From DATDAH01 sp963792205 (lineage in GTDB: Bacteria > Actinomycetota > Acidimicrobiia > Acidimicrobiales > DATDAH01), in contig CAWBVI010000005.1 of assembly GCA_963792205.1 (NCBI GenBank), forward strand, positions 124,001 to 188,000: DNA of 64,000 nt, read 5' to 3'. The position numbers were made by a program, and so were the translations under genes. Position 1 is the stretch's first letter, and the number at the start of each line of letters is the position of its first letter. Of this stretch, positions 25,262 to 34,582 are shown in pieces. The notes below the pieces were generated by a model, which was not told where the DNA came from, made no database searches, and was given only the letters and a program-made list of their open reading frames with translations.

Positions 25262-27509
25262 CCTCTGGCCCGCCGGGTGAGTCGATCTCGGCCTTCCACG
25301 GGGGGTCCTCGGTGCGCAGGACGAGGTACACCAGCGAGGCGTTCATCACGCCGAGCATGAGGCCGGGGACGGCGATGCCGGAGTCGTTGAGGGCGAAGCC
25401 GAGGGTGGCGGCGATCACGAAGCCCACTCGGGACGCCCGCTCCTGGGGGATGACCTCCTGGAGCCGCTGGAGCCGGCCCGGGGCCCGCCAGATCAGGTAG
25501 AGGATGAAGGCGAAGACGACCGGGACCATGAGGGTCCACTCCGAGGAGGCCAGCACGCCGAAGTTGGCGCCGACCTTGCGGAGGGCGACGGTCTCGAAGG
25601 CGTCGAAGCCGTCGGCGCCGATGTCCTCGAAGAGCCGCCCGAGGTGGGTCCGGCTCTCCGCCGGCCGGGCCAGGTCGACCATGCCGGCCAGCAGGAACAC
25701 GACGAGGGTCCCCAGCCCGACCAGGACCACGCTCCGGAGGCGGATGCGGATGCCCAGGAGCACGGCGGCCACGCCCGCCGTGGTCGGCACCAGGGTCAGC
25801 GCGCCCCCCACGTCGGAGCCCCAGAAGGGCGAGGCGTCGATCACCAGGACGACGAGGAGCAGGCCGATGGCCGCGAACGCCCCCCGCCGTCCGCCGATGC
25901 GGGAGGCGATGAGCCCGGCCAGGATCGTGGCCGACGCCGCGATCTGGGCGAAGGCGAGGTTCCCGAGCCCGGCGAAGCGGCCCGCGACCGTGGGCGTGTA
26001 GCCGAAGACGGTGTTGAGCTGGAGCGGCCCACCGACCAGCACGTCGGCGCAGAGCAGGCCGAGCATCAGGGCGAGGACGGCGACCAGCGGGTCGGCCGGC
26101 CATCGCCGCAGGAAGCGTTGCGCGAGCGTGCCGAGGATCCCGCCGCCGAGGACGAGGAAGGCCCAGTAGGCCGCCGACCCCCACTCGTGGAAGGGGAACA
26201 GGCCGGCCAGGTAGGTCAGCGGGAGAACTGCGAGGACGGCGAGGCTGGCCACCTCGACCGCGTGGCGCCACCGGGGCGAGTCCCCGTTCACGGCCCGGAC
26301 GGCCACGACCCACAGCACCAGCTGCACGGCCACGAAGGCGATCGCCACCAGGGCCACCATGTCGTCGCGCCACTGGGCTTCGGCGTTGGCCTGCTCCAGC
26401 CACTCTCGCCGGTCCTCGGCCGACCCGCCGGTCTCCGAGCGCTCGAAGCGACGGCCCTCCATGGAGTCGGGCAGCTCCACGTCGAGCAGGGAGAGGATGG
26501 TCGGCGCCACGTCGACGAGGGTGACGAAGCCGCTGCGCCGGGTGACGGCCGACTTGAGCAGGCCGGGCTCGACCCCCGGGGCCCGCAGGGCCGCGACGGT
26601 GAGGTGGTCGCTGCCCGTGGCCGGGTAGGGGCCCACCACCAGCACGGCGTCGGTCGCCGGGTCGACCCGCTCCAACAGGTCGCCGAGCAGCTCGTCGGAA
26701 CGCTCCAGGGCGAGGCGGCGCTGGTGGGCCCGCTGGTCGTCGGTGGCCAGGCCGCGGTAGGTGTCGGCCCGGACCAGGTCGGAGGCCTCGACGAGCACGA
26801 CCGACCGGTCGGTCCAGACCCGGTCGAACGCCGCCACCACCTCGGAGCTGTCGAGGCGCTGGCCGAACGGCGCCTCCGGATCCGGCTCGAGCAGGTCATC
26901 GCCCACCCGCCCGGCCGGGACCAGCCCCTCGGAGCTCATGAGCGAGATGACCGCCTGGCGGGCGAACACGGTGTCGAGCTCCTCGCTCGTCCCGTCCGCC
27001 GTCCCGATCACCGCCGCGCGCACGCCGTCGGAGTGCAGGGCATCGCCGAGCGCGCCGACTTCGGCGCCGAAGTCGAGGGCGTCGTTGACGTCGTCCAGGG
27101 CCGGCAGGGCCAGGGTGAACAGCCCGGACCGCACCGGCGTGCCGGTCCGCCGGGTGAAGACCTGCTCCGCCGGCTCGCCGAGGTAGGCCTCGCCCACCTC
27201 GAAGCCCAAGCCGTCGAAGTCGTCGTCGCCGTCCGCCCGGGTCCCGGCGTTGAGCGTGGCGTAGCCGTCACCGGCGGTCGTGCGGCGGTCGACCGCCCGG
27301 GTCGACAGCCCACCGATGGCGGACTCGTCGAGCAAGGCCGACAGGTGGGGCAGGTCGAAGTCGTTCGCCTCGGCCCAGCTGAGCGTCGGCACCGAGAACA
27401 CGAAGACCCGCTCGGCTCGAGGGGCCGCGTCGGCTGCGGCCGGCCCGGCAGCCAGGAGCGGCGCGAGCACACCGAGGACCACCGCGAGGGCGAGCAGCGT
27501 CCGTTTCAC
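25239..27509 (-). CDS. AlkP-fold extracytoplasmic domain fused to a multi-pass membrane domain
   Basis: The 756-residue protein has a signal peptide (TLLALAVVLGVLAPLLAAGPAAA). An extracytoplasmic domain of about 340 residues follows that resembles the alkaline phosphatase/sulfatase superfamily: TTAGDGYATLNAGTRA, VLVVGPYPATGSDHLTVAALR and VDVAPTILSLLDVELPDSMEGR. About ten transmembrane helices fill the C-terminal half. The usual metal-binding Asp-Gly at the first strand is replaced (VFSVPTLSW), so catalysis is doubtful. The GTG start overlaps the murJ stop as GTGA, tying it to the murJ-steB-steA operon. It may be a pseudo-enzyme or a lipid-linked-intermediate-handling protein; no function is established. 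Confidence 0.75.
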   Translation of the reverse strand: MKRTLLALAVVLGVLAPLLAAGPAAADAAPRAERVFVFSVPTLSWAEANDFDLPHLSALLDESAIGGLSTRAVDRRTTAGDGYATLNAGTRADGDDDFDGLGFEVGEAYLGEPAEQVFTRRTGTPVRSGLFTLALPALDDVNDALDFGAEVGALGDALHSDGVRAAVIGTADGTSEELDTVFARQAVISLMSSEGLVPAGRVGDDLLEPDPEAPFGQRLDSSEVVAAFDRVWTDRSVVLVEASDLVRADTYRGLATDDQRAHQRRLALERSDELLGDLLERVDPATDAVLVVGPYPATGSDHLTVAALRAPGVEPGLLKSAVTRRSGFVTLVDVAPTILSLLDVELPDSMEGRRFERSETGGSAEDRREWLEQANAEAQWRDDMVALVAIAFVAVQLVLWVVAVRAVNGDSPRWRHAVEVASLAVLAVLPLTYLAGLFPFHEWGSAAYWAFLVLGGGILGTLAQRFLRRWPADPLVAVLALMLGLLCADVLVGGPLQLNTVFGYTPTVAGRFAGLGNLAFAQIAASATILAGLIASRIGGRRGAFAAIGLLLVVLVIDASPFWGSDVGGALTLVPTTAGVAAVLLGIRIRLRSVVLVGLGTLVVFLLAGMVDLARPAESRTHLGRLFEDIGADGFDAFETVALRKVGANFGVLASSEWTLMVPVVFAFILYLIWRAPGRLQRLQEVIPQERASRVGFVIAATLGFALNDSGIAVPGLMLGVMNASLVYLVLRTEDPPWKAEIDSPGGPEVRARSRA

Positions 27510-29098
27510 GACGCCACCGCGGACGGTCGGACCAACGGCCCCGGGAGGAGGTGGAGCCCCCGCACGCCGGCGTAGTACAGGATCCCGGCCGCGGCGCTGA
27601 TCACGACCATCGCCAGGGCGGTGGCCAGGCGGCCGTCGGGGGCCCAGGCGTCGATCGCCACCCACGCCCCGCCGGCCAGCACGGCGGCCAGGAGGGTGAC
27701 GACCGGAAGCGAACTCGGCCAGATCGACCGCACCTGGCGCTGGCGGAGCCGAACCGCCAGCCAGACCGTGCCGAGGAGGAAGCCGACCGTGTGACCGATC
27801 CCGAGGATGAAGACCTGCGCCGGGCCGTCGGTGACCGTGGCGAGGCCGGCCATGAGGGCCACGCCGACCAGCGCCGAGGCGACGGCGGCGAGCGCCGGTG
27901 TCCGGCTGTCGTCGAGGGCGTACCAGGCCGCGGCGAAGAGTCGGAAGGCTCCGTATGCCGGCAGGCCGAGCGCCAACCCGGCCAGCCCGGCGGCCATGAG
28001 GGCCACCCCGTCGCCGGCGTCGGCCTGGCCGAAGGCGATCACCTCCATCGCCGGTTCGGCCATCGCCACCATCAGCGCGGCGACGGGCACGACGACCACG
28101 CCGAGCGAGGCCAGCGACCACCGCACCGCACGGCCGAAGGCGGCGAGGTCGCCGGCCGCGGCGTCGTCGGCCAACTCCGGCTGGACCGTGGTGTGGATGG
28201 GCTGGGCGAAGATCCCGTAGGGGGCGAGGAAGAGGTAGAAGGCGACCCGGTACCCCACCACGCCCCCCTCCACCCCGGCGCCCAGCACGATGGCCGCACC
28301 GAGGAGCAGCGCCGCGCCGGTGTGCTGCAGCACGGCCCACCCGGAGAGGCCGAGCAGGTGGCGCACGCCGGGCGAGCGTGGGGCCCAACGGGGCCGCAGG
28401 GAGAACCCGCTACGCCACAACGCCACGGTCGGCACCGCGACGAACGCGGCGACCCCGAGCGTGCCGCCCAAACCGAGGATGGCCTGCTCGAAGGTCGAGA
28501 GGTCGAGGCCCGGGTCCGGGCCGGCGACGATCCGGAACACGACCATCGCGGTGACCACCACGACGGTGTTGCCGATCGGCGCCGCGGCCGGGAGGGCGAA
28601 GGTCCGGCGGGCGTTGAGCAGGGCAATGGCGCAGAACCCGACCGGGTACAGCACGAGCTGGGGCAGGAACCACCGCAGCAGCACGGTCGCCAGCTCTTGC
28701 TGCTCCGCCGGGCCGTCTGAGGCCGCGGTGAGGGCATCGGCCAGCCACGGGGCGGCGATCATGCCGAGCACCGTCAAGGTGCCGAGGACCACGAGCGCCA
28801 GGCCGAGCAGTCCTCCCGCCCGGGCCTCCGCTTCGGCGTCCTCACCGCGGGCGAAGAGGTCGACGAACGTCGGGACCAACACGGCGGACAGGGCACCCGC
28901 CGCCAGCAGCTCGAACACCACCGTGGGGAAGGTGTTGGCCGCCTCGAAGGTGTCGCCCAGGAAGGTCGTCCCGAGCACGGCGGCCACGACCAGCACCCGC
29001 ACGCCGCCGAGGGTGCGGGAGGCGGCCGCGGCCGCTCCCATCCCCACTGCGGAGCGGGTGACCGACGGCAGCTCGGGCTCGACCACGGGATCGCTCAT
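27506..29098 (-). CDS. murJ: Lipid II flippase MurJ (MviN family)
   Basis: MurJ moves lipid-linked peptidoglycan precursor across the membrane. The 530-residue protein shows the 14-helix MOP-fold pattern. It has MviN-type motifs near the N-terminus (SRTLGGVRVLVVAAVLGTTFLGDTF and a following FELLAAGALSAVLVP), the helix 5 segment PQLVLYPVGFCAIALLNARR, and FAQPIHTTVQPELADDAAAGD later on. The ATG overlaps the upstream steB/mctB stop as ATGA. Actinobacterial MurJ often carries a pseudokinase extension; this one does not. Genomic coupling to steA-steB fits a role at the division septum. Confidence 0.92.
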   Translation of the reverse strand: MSDPVVEPELPSVTRSAVGMGAAAAASRTLGGVRVLVVAAVLGTTFLGDTFEAANTFPTVVFELLAAGALSAVLVPTFVDLFARGEDAEAEARAGGLLGLALVVLGTLTVLGMIAAPWLADALTAASDGPAEQQELATVLLRWFLPQLVLYPVGFCAIALLNARRTFALPAAAPIGNTVVVVTAMVVFRIVAGPDPGLDLSTFEQAILGLGGTLGVAAFVAVPTVALWRSGFSLRPRWAPRSPGVRHLLGLSGWAVLQHTGAALLLGAAIVLGAGVEGGVVGYRVAFYLFLAPYGIFAQPIHTTVQPELADDAAAGDLAAFGRAVRWSLASLGVVVVPVAALMVAMAEPAMEVIAFGQADAGDGVALMAAGLAGLALGLPAYGAFRLFAAAWYALDDSRTPALAAVASALVGVALMAGLATVTDGPAQVFILGIGHTVGFLLGTVWLAVRLRQRQVRSIWPSSLPVVTLLAAVLAGGAWVAIDAWAPDGRLATALAMVVISAAAGILYYAGVRGLHLLPGPLVRPSAVAS

Positions 29099-30027
29099 TC
29101 GCTGGGGACGGGCGGCGCGGCCGCTTCGGCCGAGTCACCCACGCCGTAGTGCCCCACCGCTCCCGCCCGGGCGGTCACCAGGGTGAGCACGACGACGGTG
29201 GGGCCGGGAGCCAGGTCGAGGTCGTCGACCGTGCTGATCTCCGCCGACAGCGCCGGTGAGCCGAGGATGGTCGACAGGGAGTCCGCCCGGTCGGGGCCCT
29301 CCTCCTGTTCGGCCCAGACCTCGGCCACGACCACGCCGCCCGAGGTCACGTCGGCCGCGACCGCGAAGGCCTCGGTGTGGGCCGAGCTCCCGAGGTCGGA
29401 CTGGGGCCCCGACACGATGAGGAAGTTGACGCGGCGGGGCCGCGGGACGACCACCTCCTCGACCACCTCGAAGTCCACCAGGTCGAGGTCGGAGATCTGG
29501 TCCAGCGCGCCCGTCCCGTCGTCGACCACCTCGACGGGCGAGGAGAGGTCGGCGACGAGCAGCTCGGCCGCCCGGCTCTGGATCTCCGTGACCGGCGCAT
29601 CGGCGTCGAGGCCGACGATCTCGGCCAGCTCCGCCCGGGCCTCGGGGTCGTCGAGGACCCAGGAGCCGTCGATGGTGAGCACGCCCCGAAGAGAGGAGCC
29701 CGCCTGGGCGATCAGCTCGATCGTGCGGTCGATCGGCTCGCGGTCGACGCCGGCGTCGGTGACCACGACCGTCACGGTGTCCTCCAGCCGGCCGTCGACC
29801 GACAGCGGTCCGGCGTCGTTGGCGAAGGCCTCGAGCTCGTCCACCTGCGCCTGGAGCGCGTCGTTGGCCGCCTGGCGCTCGTCGAGGTTGTCCCGGACCT
29901 CGTCGACCCGGTTGCGCAGGCCCTCGACGATGGCCCGGTCGATGACGGTCGAGCCGACGACGATGCCGATGGCGAGGGCGAGGAAGACGGCCACGATGCT
30001 GACGATGTGGAAGCGGAACGAGATCAC
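29095..30027 (-). CDS. SteB/MctB-family membrane-anchored protein
   Basis: The 310-residue protein begins VISFRFHIVSIVAVFLALAI, an N-terminal membrane anchor characteristic of the family annotated copper transporter MctB (Rv1698). In Corynebacterium the homologue, SteB, acts with SteA in cell separation. After the anchor come a coiled coil (about residues 35-75) and an extracytoplasmic alpha/beta region. I chose the GTG at 30025-30027, which overlaps the steA stop as GTGA, over a longer start. The steA-steB order is conserved in actinobacteria. Given this neighbourhood (murJ, steA) I favour the cell-division role over copper transport. Confidence 0.85.
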   Translation of the reverse strand: MISFRFHIVSIVAVFLALAIGIVVGSTVIDRAIVEGLRNRVDEVRDNLDERQAANDALQAQVDELEAFANDAGPLSVDGRLEDTVTVVVTDAGVDREPIDRTIELIAQAGSSLRGVLTIDGSWVLDDPEARAELAEIVGLDADAPVTEIQSRAAELLVADLSSPVEVVDDGTGALDQISDLDLVDFEVVEEVVVPRPRRVNFLIVSGPQSDLGSSAHTEAFAVAADVTSGGVVVAEVWAEQEEGPDRADSLSTILGSPALSAEISTVDDLDLAPGPTVVVLTLVTARAGAVGHYGVGDSAEAAAPPVPSE

Positions 30028-31172
30028 GAGAAGGCGTCCCGCAGGCTCAGCCACACCGCGTCGATGAACACCCGCAGCGATTCGGACACCGCGACCATCA
30101 CCAGGATCACGGCCAGGGCCGCACCGAGGAGCAGGAAGATGTCCCGGCGCCGGACCCGGCCCTCGTAGAGGCGACTCACCCCCTTGGCGTCGACGAGGTT
30201 GGGGCCGAGGCGGAGCCGGGTGAGGAAGGTGGAGGCCATCCCCGGACGACCCTTGTCGAGGAACTCGATCATGGTGGCGTGGGTGCCCACGGCCACGATC
30301 AGGTCGGCACCGGCCTCGTGGGCCAGGATCATCGCCGCGTCCTCGCTGGTCCCCTCGACCACGAACTCCTCGTAGTCGACGCCGAACTCGGCCAGTTCCT
30401 CCCGACCGGGGGCGTGGCCGCTCGGATGGACGTGGTGGATGAGGTCCTTGGCCACCTCGAGGGCATCGGCCGACACCGAGTCGAAGTCGCCGATGATGAC
30501 GTCCGGCCGCATGCGTCGCTCCAGCAGGGCATCGGCTCCCCCGTCCACGCCGATGAGGACCGGGTGGTACTCGGCGACGTACGGACGCAGCGCCCGCAGG
30601 TCTTCCTTGTAGTCGTGCCCCCGGACCACGACCAGCGCATGCCGCCCGGCGATGGCGGTGTGCAGCGGCGGGAGGTCGAGCGGCGCGAAGGTCAGCTCGG
30701 CCTCGTGGCGGACGTACTCCAGGGTGTTCTCGGCGAAGCGCTGGAGCTCCTCGCCGATGGTCCGCCTCGCCTCCGCGATCACGGCCTCCAGGTCTTCGAC
30801 CGTGCGCCTCCGGCCGACGGCGATCTCGTCGTCGCCGCGCAGGATCCGGTCGCCGTCGACGGTGAGGACCTCGCCGTCCTCCAGTTCGTCGAGCAGCTCG
30901 GATCCGACCTCGTCCACCAGCGGGATCCCCGCCGCCAGGAGCCGGAGCGGGCCCTGGTTGGGATACCGGCCGGTCACCGACGGCTTCGCGTTCACCACGG
31001 CCATCACGCGCGCCCCGACCAGGCCGTCGGCGGCCACCCGATCGAGGTCGGCGTGGTCGATCACCGCGATCTCACCGGGCTCGATCCGCTTGATCAGGTC
31101 CTTGGTCCGCTTGCCCACCCGGGCGCGACCGCAGAGGTCTGGTGGTACGGCGCTCTTGGCACGACGAAGCAT
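30024..31172 (-). CDS. steA: Cytokinetic ring protein SteA-like
   Basis: The product of about 382 residues has the Rv1697/SteA architecture. An N-terminal domain includes GRARVGKRTKDLIKRIEPGE and VNAKPSVTGRYPNQGP. A central domain resembling thiamin pyrophosphokinase has GVDGGADALL and IIGDFDSVSADAL. A C-terminal transmembrane helix (DIFLLLGAALAVILVMVAV) follows. In Corynebacterium, SteA and SteB are septal proteins that control cell separation. Two in-frame ATGs are possible (31172 and 31193); neither has a clear ribosome-binding site and I chose the shorter. It overlaps steB by four bases. Confidence 0.87.
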   Translation of the reverse strand: MLRRAKSAVPPDLCGRARVGKRTKDLIKRIEPGEIAVIDHADLDRVAADGLVGARVMAVVNAKPSVTGRYPNQGPLRLLAAGIPLVDEVGSELLDELEDGEVLTVDGDRILRGDDEIAVGRRRTVEDLEAVIAEARRTIGEELQRFAENTLEYVRHEAELTFAPLDLPPLHTAIAGRHALVVVRGHDYKEDLRALRPYVAEYHPVLIGVDGGADALLERRMRPDVIIGDFDSVSADALEVAKDLIHHVHPSGHAPGREELAEFGVDYEEFVVEGTSEDAAMILAHEAGADLIVAVGTHATMIEFLDKGRPGMASTFLTRLRLGPNLVDAKGVSRLYEGRVRRRDIFLLLGAALAVILVMVAVSESLRVFIDAVWLSLRDAFS

Positions 31173-31281
31173 GGAAGGAGTTGACCGGGCCATCCAGCGG
31201 GCGAAACGGGGCGGTCCAGGGCATTCCCCACCCGGGCCGGTCGTCCCACGGTAGCGGGAGAACCCCGAAGGTCCCGCCGTT

Positions 31282-32121
31282 TCAGGGCTTGCGACCGACC
31301 CGATCGAGGGCCCGCAGCGGGGGGACCCGGTCGATCACCCGCGAGAAGGAGACCGCCTCGCTGGCCAGGTTGAGGGCGAGGACGCCCAGCAGGACGATCG
31401 TCCGGGTGGTCGGCGCGGTGGAGATCACGACCCCGAGGCCGATGGCGGCCCCGAGCACGTTCGCCCCCACGTCGCCCAGCATGAGCTCCTCGCGGAGATC
31501 GGGCCACAGCAGGCCCGCCCCCGCCCCGGCCGCCACGGCGACGCCGAGCAGCTCGGCGGGTGCCCCCGTGGCCGCGGCCAAGGCCACGAACCCCAGCAGG
31601 CACACCTTGAGGGTGCGCCCCGGCGCGCGGTCGAACAGGTTGGCGGCGTTGGCACACAGCGCAACGAGGGCGGCGTCGAGCAGCACCCGACCGAGCGAGT
31701 CGGAGCGGGGCCCCTGCACGGCGACGATGGCCACCGCGCCGCCAGCGAACAGCTTGAGCGAGCCCGTCGTGAAGCGACCGTGGCGTAGCGCGCCGAGGTG
31801 GCCGGCGAACCCACCGGACTCCCCGGTTCCGGCCAGGTCATCGAGCAGGCCGAGGAGACCGAGGCCGAGGGCCAGGATCAGGACGGCCGCCCGGGGCCCG
31901 TCCGTGACGGCGTTCGGCTCGATGTCCAGCGCTTCGGCCAGCTGGAGGACCGTCTCGGCGGCCAGGACGGCCAGGACGACCACCAGTCCCGCCGCCGTCG
32001 GCACCGAGCGGCCCCGGTGGTTCTCGCGGATGAAGATCGGCGCGGCGAAGGTCGGCCGGAGCATCAGCCACCCGACCGCACCCACAGCCGCACCGGCCAG
32101 GAACCCCAGCAGGACGGTCAC
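31282..32121 (-). CDS. MraY/WecA-like polyprenyl-phosphate sugar-phosphate transferase
   Basis: The 279-residue protein is strongly hydrophobic, with about nine to ten helices. It keeps the catalytic loops of the polyprenyl-phosphate N-acetylhexosamine-1-phosphate transferase family: LGLLDDLAGTG (acidic pair), CANAANLFDRAPGR (Asn and Asp), and MLGDVGANVLGAAIG. It is shorter than MraY or WecA (about 320-360 residues). It likely links an amino-sugar phosphate to a lipid carrier for an envelope polymer. It lies 18 bases after recN and upstream of steA, so it may belong to the same unit as steA-steB-murJ. The GTG start is at 32119-32121. Confidence 0.83.
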   Translation of the reverse strand: MTVLLGFLAGAAVGAVGWLMLRPTFAAPIFIRENHRGRSVPTAAGLVVVLAVLAAETVLQLAEALDIEPNAVTDGPRAAVLILALGLGLLGLLDDLAGTGESGGFAGHLGALRHGRFTTGSLKLFAGGAVAIVAVQGPRSDSLGRVLLDAALVALCANAANLFDRAPGRTLKVCLLGFVALAAATGAPAELLGVAVAAGAGAGLLWPDLREELMLGDVGANVLGAAIGLGVVISTAPTTRTIVLLGVLALNLASEAVSFSRVIDRVPPLRALDRVGRKP

Positions 32122-32139
32122 CGCGCCCTCATGGGGTCG

Positions 32140-33729
32140 TCACGATCGCCGGCGGCGGGCCGCGGCCCCTTCGAGCAGCTCGCCGGCATGCTCGCGGGCC
32201 GTCGCCGACTCGGGCTGGCCCGAGAGCATGCGGGACAGCTCGACCACCCGGTCGTCATCCGTCACCGGCGTGGCCGACGTGGCGGTCCGGTCGAGGTCGA
32301 CCCGCTTGTCGATGCGGACCTGCGCGTCGGCGAAGGCGGCCACCTGGGGCAGGTGGGTCACGACGAGCACCTGGTGTTCGTCGCCCAACTCGGCCAGCGC
32401 GGTCCCCAACGCCAGGGCCGTCGTCCCCCCGATCCCCGCGTCGACCTCGTCGAAGACGAGCGTCGGCGGGGCGTCCGTCGTCACCAGGCGGAGGGCGAGC
32501 ATGGTCCGGGACAGCTCGCCCCCCGAGGCCACCTTGGCCAGGGGGTGCGGCGGCGAACCGGGGTTGGCGCTGAACCGGATCGTGACGTCGTCACCCGGAT
32601 CGGCCCCGACGTCGATGCTCAGCCGGGCGTTGGGCATGGCCAGCTCGACCAGGCGGGCCTCGGCCAGTCGGGCCAGCTCCGGTGCGGCCGCCCGCCGGGC
32701 CCGCCCGACCTCCGCCGCGGCCTCGCCCTCGGCCTTCTCGGCCTGCGCCCGCCGAGCGTCCAACTCGGCCGCCCGCTCCTCGTGGGCCTCCAGCTCGAGC
32801 AGTCGAGCCGCGGTCTGGTCACAGAACGCCAGCACCTCGGCCAGGGTGTCGCCGTACTTGCGCTTGAGGTCGTGGAGGCGGTTGCGGCGCTGACGGACCG
32901 TGGCGAGGCGCTCCGGGTCCGGCTCGATGGTGTCCGACGTGGCCCGCAGGTCGGCCGCGAGATCCTCGAGCTCGGCCTGGAGCCCGACCAGGCGGGACGA
33001 GGCGGCGGCGAACGGCGCCCGGTCGGCCAGGGCCGCGCCGGCGGCCGCCAGCCCGTCGCGTGCCGCCCCCTCCCCCAGCAGTCGGTCGGCGGCGGCCTCG
33101 GCCGCCTCCCGGTGGGCGACGGCGTCGGCCAGGCGGTCCTCCTCGGCCTCGAGATCCTCGTCCTCGTCGGGACCGGTGATGCCCGCACCGTCGATCTCGT
33201 CGACCTGGAAGCGGAGCAGATCGAGCTCACGGGCCCGGGACCGCTCGTCGCCCCCGAGGTCCGCCAGCGCGGCATCCACCGCCCGGCGCTCGGCCCGGGC
33301 GTCCTCGAGCGGACCGAGGTCGATCCCGCCGAAGCGATCCAGGGCCGCCCGCTGGGCCGGGCCCTGGAGCAGTGACTGGTGGGCGTGCTGGCCGTGGAGG
33401 TCCACGAGCCGCCGACCGGCGTCGGCGAGCGCGGCGGCGGTGGCCAGGCGGCCGTCGACGTAGGCCCGGCTGCGGCCGTTGGCGGGGACGACCCGCCGCA
33501 GGACGACCTCGTCGTCGCCCACCACGAAGCGGCCCTCGACGATCGCCTCGTCACCAGTTGGGCCGACGAGCACGGGGTCGGCCCGACCGCCCACCAGCAG
33601 GTCGACGGCTTCCACGAGGAGCGTCTTGCCCGCCCCGGTCTCGCCCGTGAGGGCGGTCATGCCCGGGCCCAGCACGAGCTGGAGGCGGTCGATGACGCCC
33701 AGGTTCTCGACCGCCAGCTCGGCCAACAC
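32140..33729 (-). CDS. recN: DNA repair ATPase RecN
   Basis: RecN is an SMC-like ATPase that acts early in double-strand break repair. The 529-residue protein has the Walker A motif TGETGAGKT (about 28-36), the RecN-specific DLHGQHAHQSLL, a long central coiled coil (about 140-360), the signature ASGGELSRTMLAL, Walker B PTLVFDEVDAGIGG and the H-loop VVTHLPQVAAFAD. The GTG start at 33727-33729 lies 7 bases after nadK. The nadK-recN order is conserved in actinobacteria. Confidence 0.96.
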   Translation of the reverse strand: MLAELAVENLGVIDRLQLVLGPGMTALTGETGAGKTLLVEAVDLLVGGRADPVLVGPTGDEAIVEGRFVVGDDEVVLRRVVPANGRSRAYVDGRLATAAALADAGRRLVDLHGQHAHQSLLQGPAQRAALDRFGGIDLGPLEDARAERRAVDAALADLGGDERSRARELDLLRFQVDEIDGAGITGPDEDEDLEAEEDRLADAVAHREAAEAAADRLLGEGAARDGLAAAGAALADRAPFAAASSRLVGLQAELEDLAADLRATSDTIEPDPERLATVRQRRNRLHDLKRKYGDTLAEVLAFCDQTAARLLELEAHEERAAELDARRAQAEKAEGEAAAEVGRARRAAAPELARLAEARLVELAMPNARLSIDVGADPGDDVTIRFSANPGSPPHPLAKVASGGELSRTMLALRLVTTDAPPTLVFDEVDAGIGGTTALALGTALAELGDEHQVLVVTHLPQVAAFADAQVRIDKRVDLDRTATSATPVTDDDRVVELSRMLSGQPESATAREHAGELLEGAAARRRRS

Positions 33730-33736
33730 GGCGCCG

Positions 33737-34582
33737 CTACCGGTCCGAGAGGCCGAACTTGGCCTTGAGGATCTGGTGGAAGTCCCGGGTCCCGAAGGTG
33801 ACCAGTCGGGCGGTGTGCTCCGATGCCCGGCACTCGATGGCGTCGCCCTCGTCGAGGTCGAGCACGGCCTGGCCGTCGACCGACAGCGTCGCCGGTCGGT
33901 GGCCCTGGACCTGGAGGCGCACCACCTCGTCCGGGTTGAGGACGAGGGTCCGGTCGAAGAGCATGTGCGGCGACACGGGCGTGACGAGGAGCGCCCGGTG
34001 GTCGGGGGCGACGATCGGTCCCCGGGCGGACAGCGAGTAGGCGGTCGAGCCCGTCGGCGTGGCCACGATCAGCGCATCGGCGGCATAGGTGGTGAAGAAG
34101 TTGCCGTCGAGGGCGACGGCCAGCCGGACCGTGTGGCCCGCGGCCGTGCGCTCGAGGACGGCTTCGTTGAGTGCCACCCACGTCCGGGTCGAGCCGCCGA
34201 GCCGCACCTCGACCAGCATCCGCTCCTGGATCTGGTGGGTCCCGGCGAAGAACCGCTCCAGCCGGGGGGACAGCTCGACCGGCTCCACCTGGGTCAGGTA
34301 GCCCAGCTGGCCGAAGTTCACCCCGAGGATGGGGACGTCGTCGAAGGCGACCAGGCTGACCGTCCGCAGCATCGTCCCGTCTCCGCCGAGGCTGATGACG
34401 AGATCGAGGCCGGGCCCGAAGTCGGACTCCGGGACCCCCCGGCCGTCGAGACCGGCGAGGTGGGCGTCGGCCTCCGGCAGCACGACCTCGTGGTCCCGGG
34501 CCATCAGCCAAGAGGCCACGTCCCGGGTCACGGTGGCCGCCTCCTCCCGCTGCTGATGCAGCACCAGCCCCACTCGACTCAC
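33737..34582 (-). CDS. nadK: NAD kinase
   Basis: NAD kinase makes NADP from NAD and ATP or polyphosphate. The 281-residue protein carries the GGDGT motif at residues 66-70, the NFGQLGYLT loop, ALNEAVLER, and the conserved ATPTGSTAYSLSARGPIV segment that binds NAD. The GTG start overlaps the tlyA stop as GTGA. It belongs to the tlyA-nadK-recN series, an arrangement found across actinobacteria and Firmicutes. Confidence 0.97.
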   Translation of the reverse strand: MSRVGLVLHQQREEAATVTRDVASWLMARDHEVVLPEADAHLAGLDGRGVPESDFGPGLDLVISLGGDGTMLRTVSLVAFDDVPILGVNFGQLGYLTQVEPVELSPRLERFFAGTHQIQERMLVEVRLGGSTRTWVALNEAVLERTAAGHTVRLAVALDGNFFTTYAADALIVATPTGSTAYSLSARGPIVAPDHRALLVTPVSPHMLFDRTLVLNPDEVVRLQVQGHRPATLSVDGQAVLDLDEGDAIECRASEHTARLVTFGTRDFHQILKAKFGLSDR

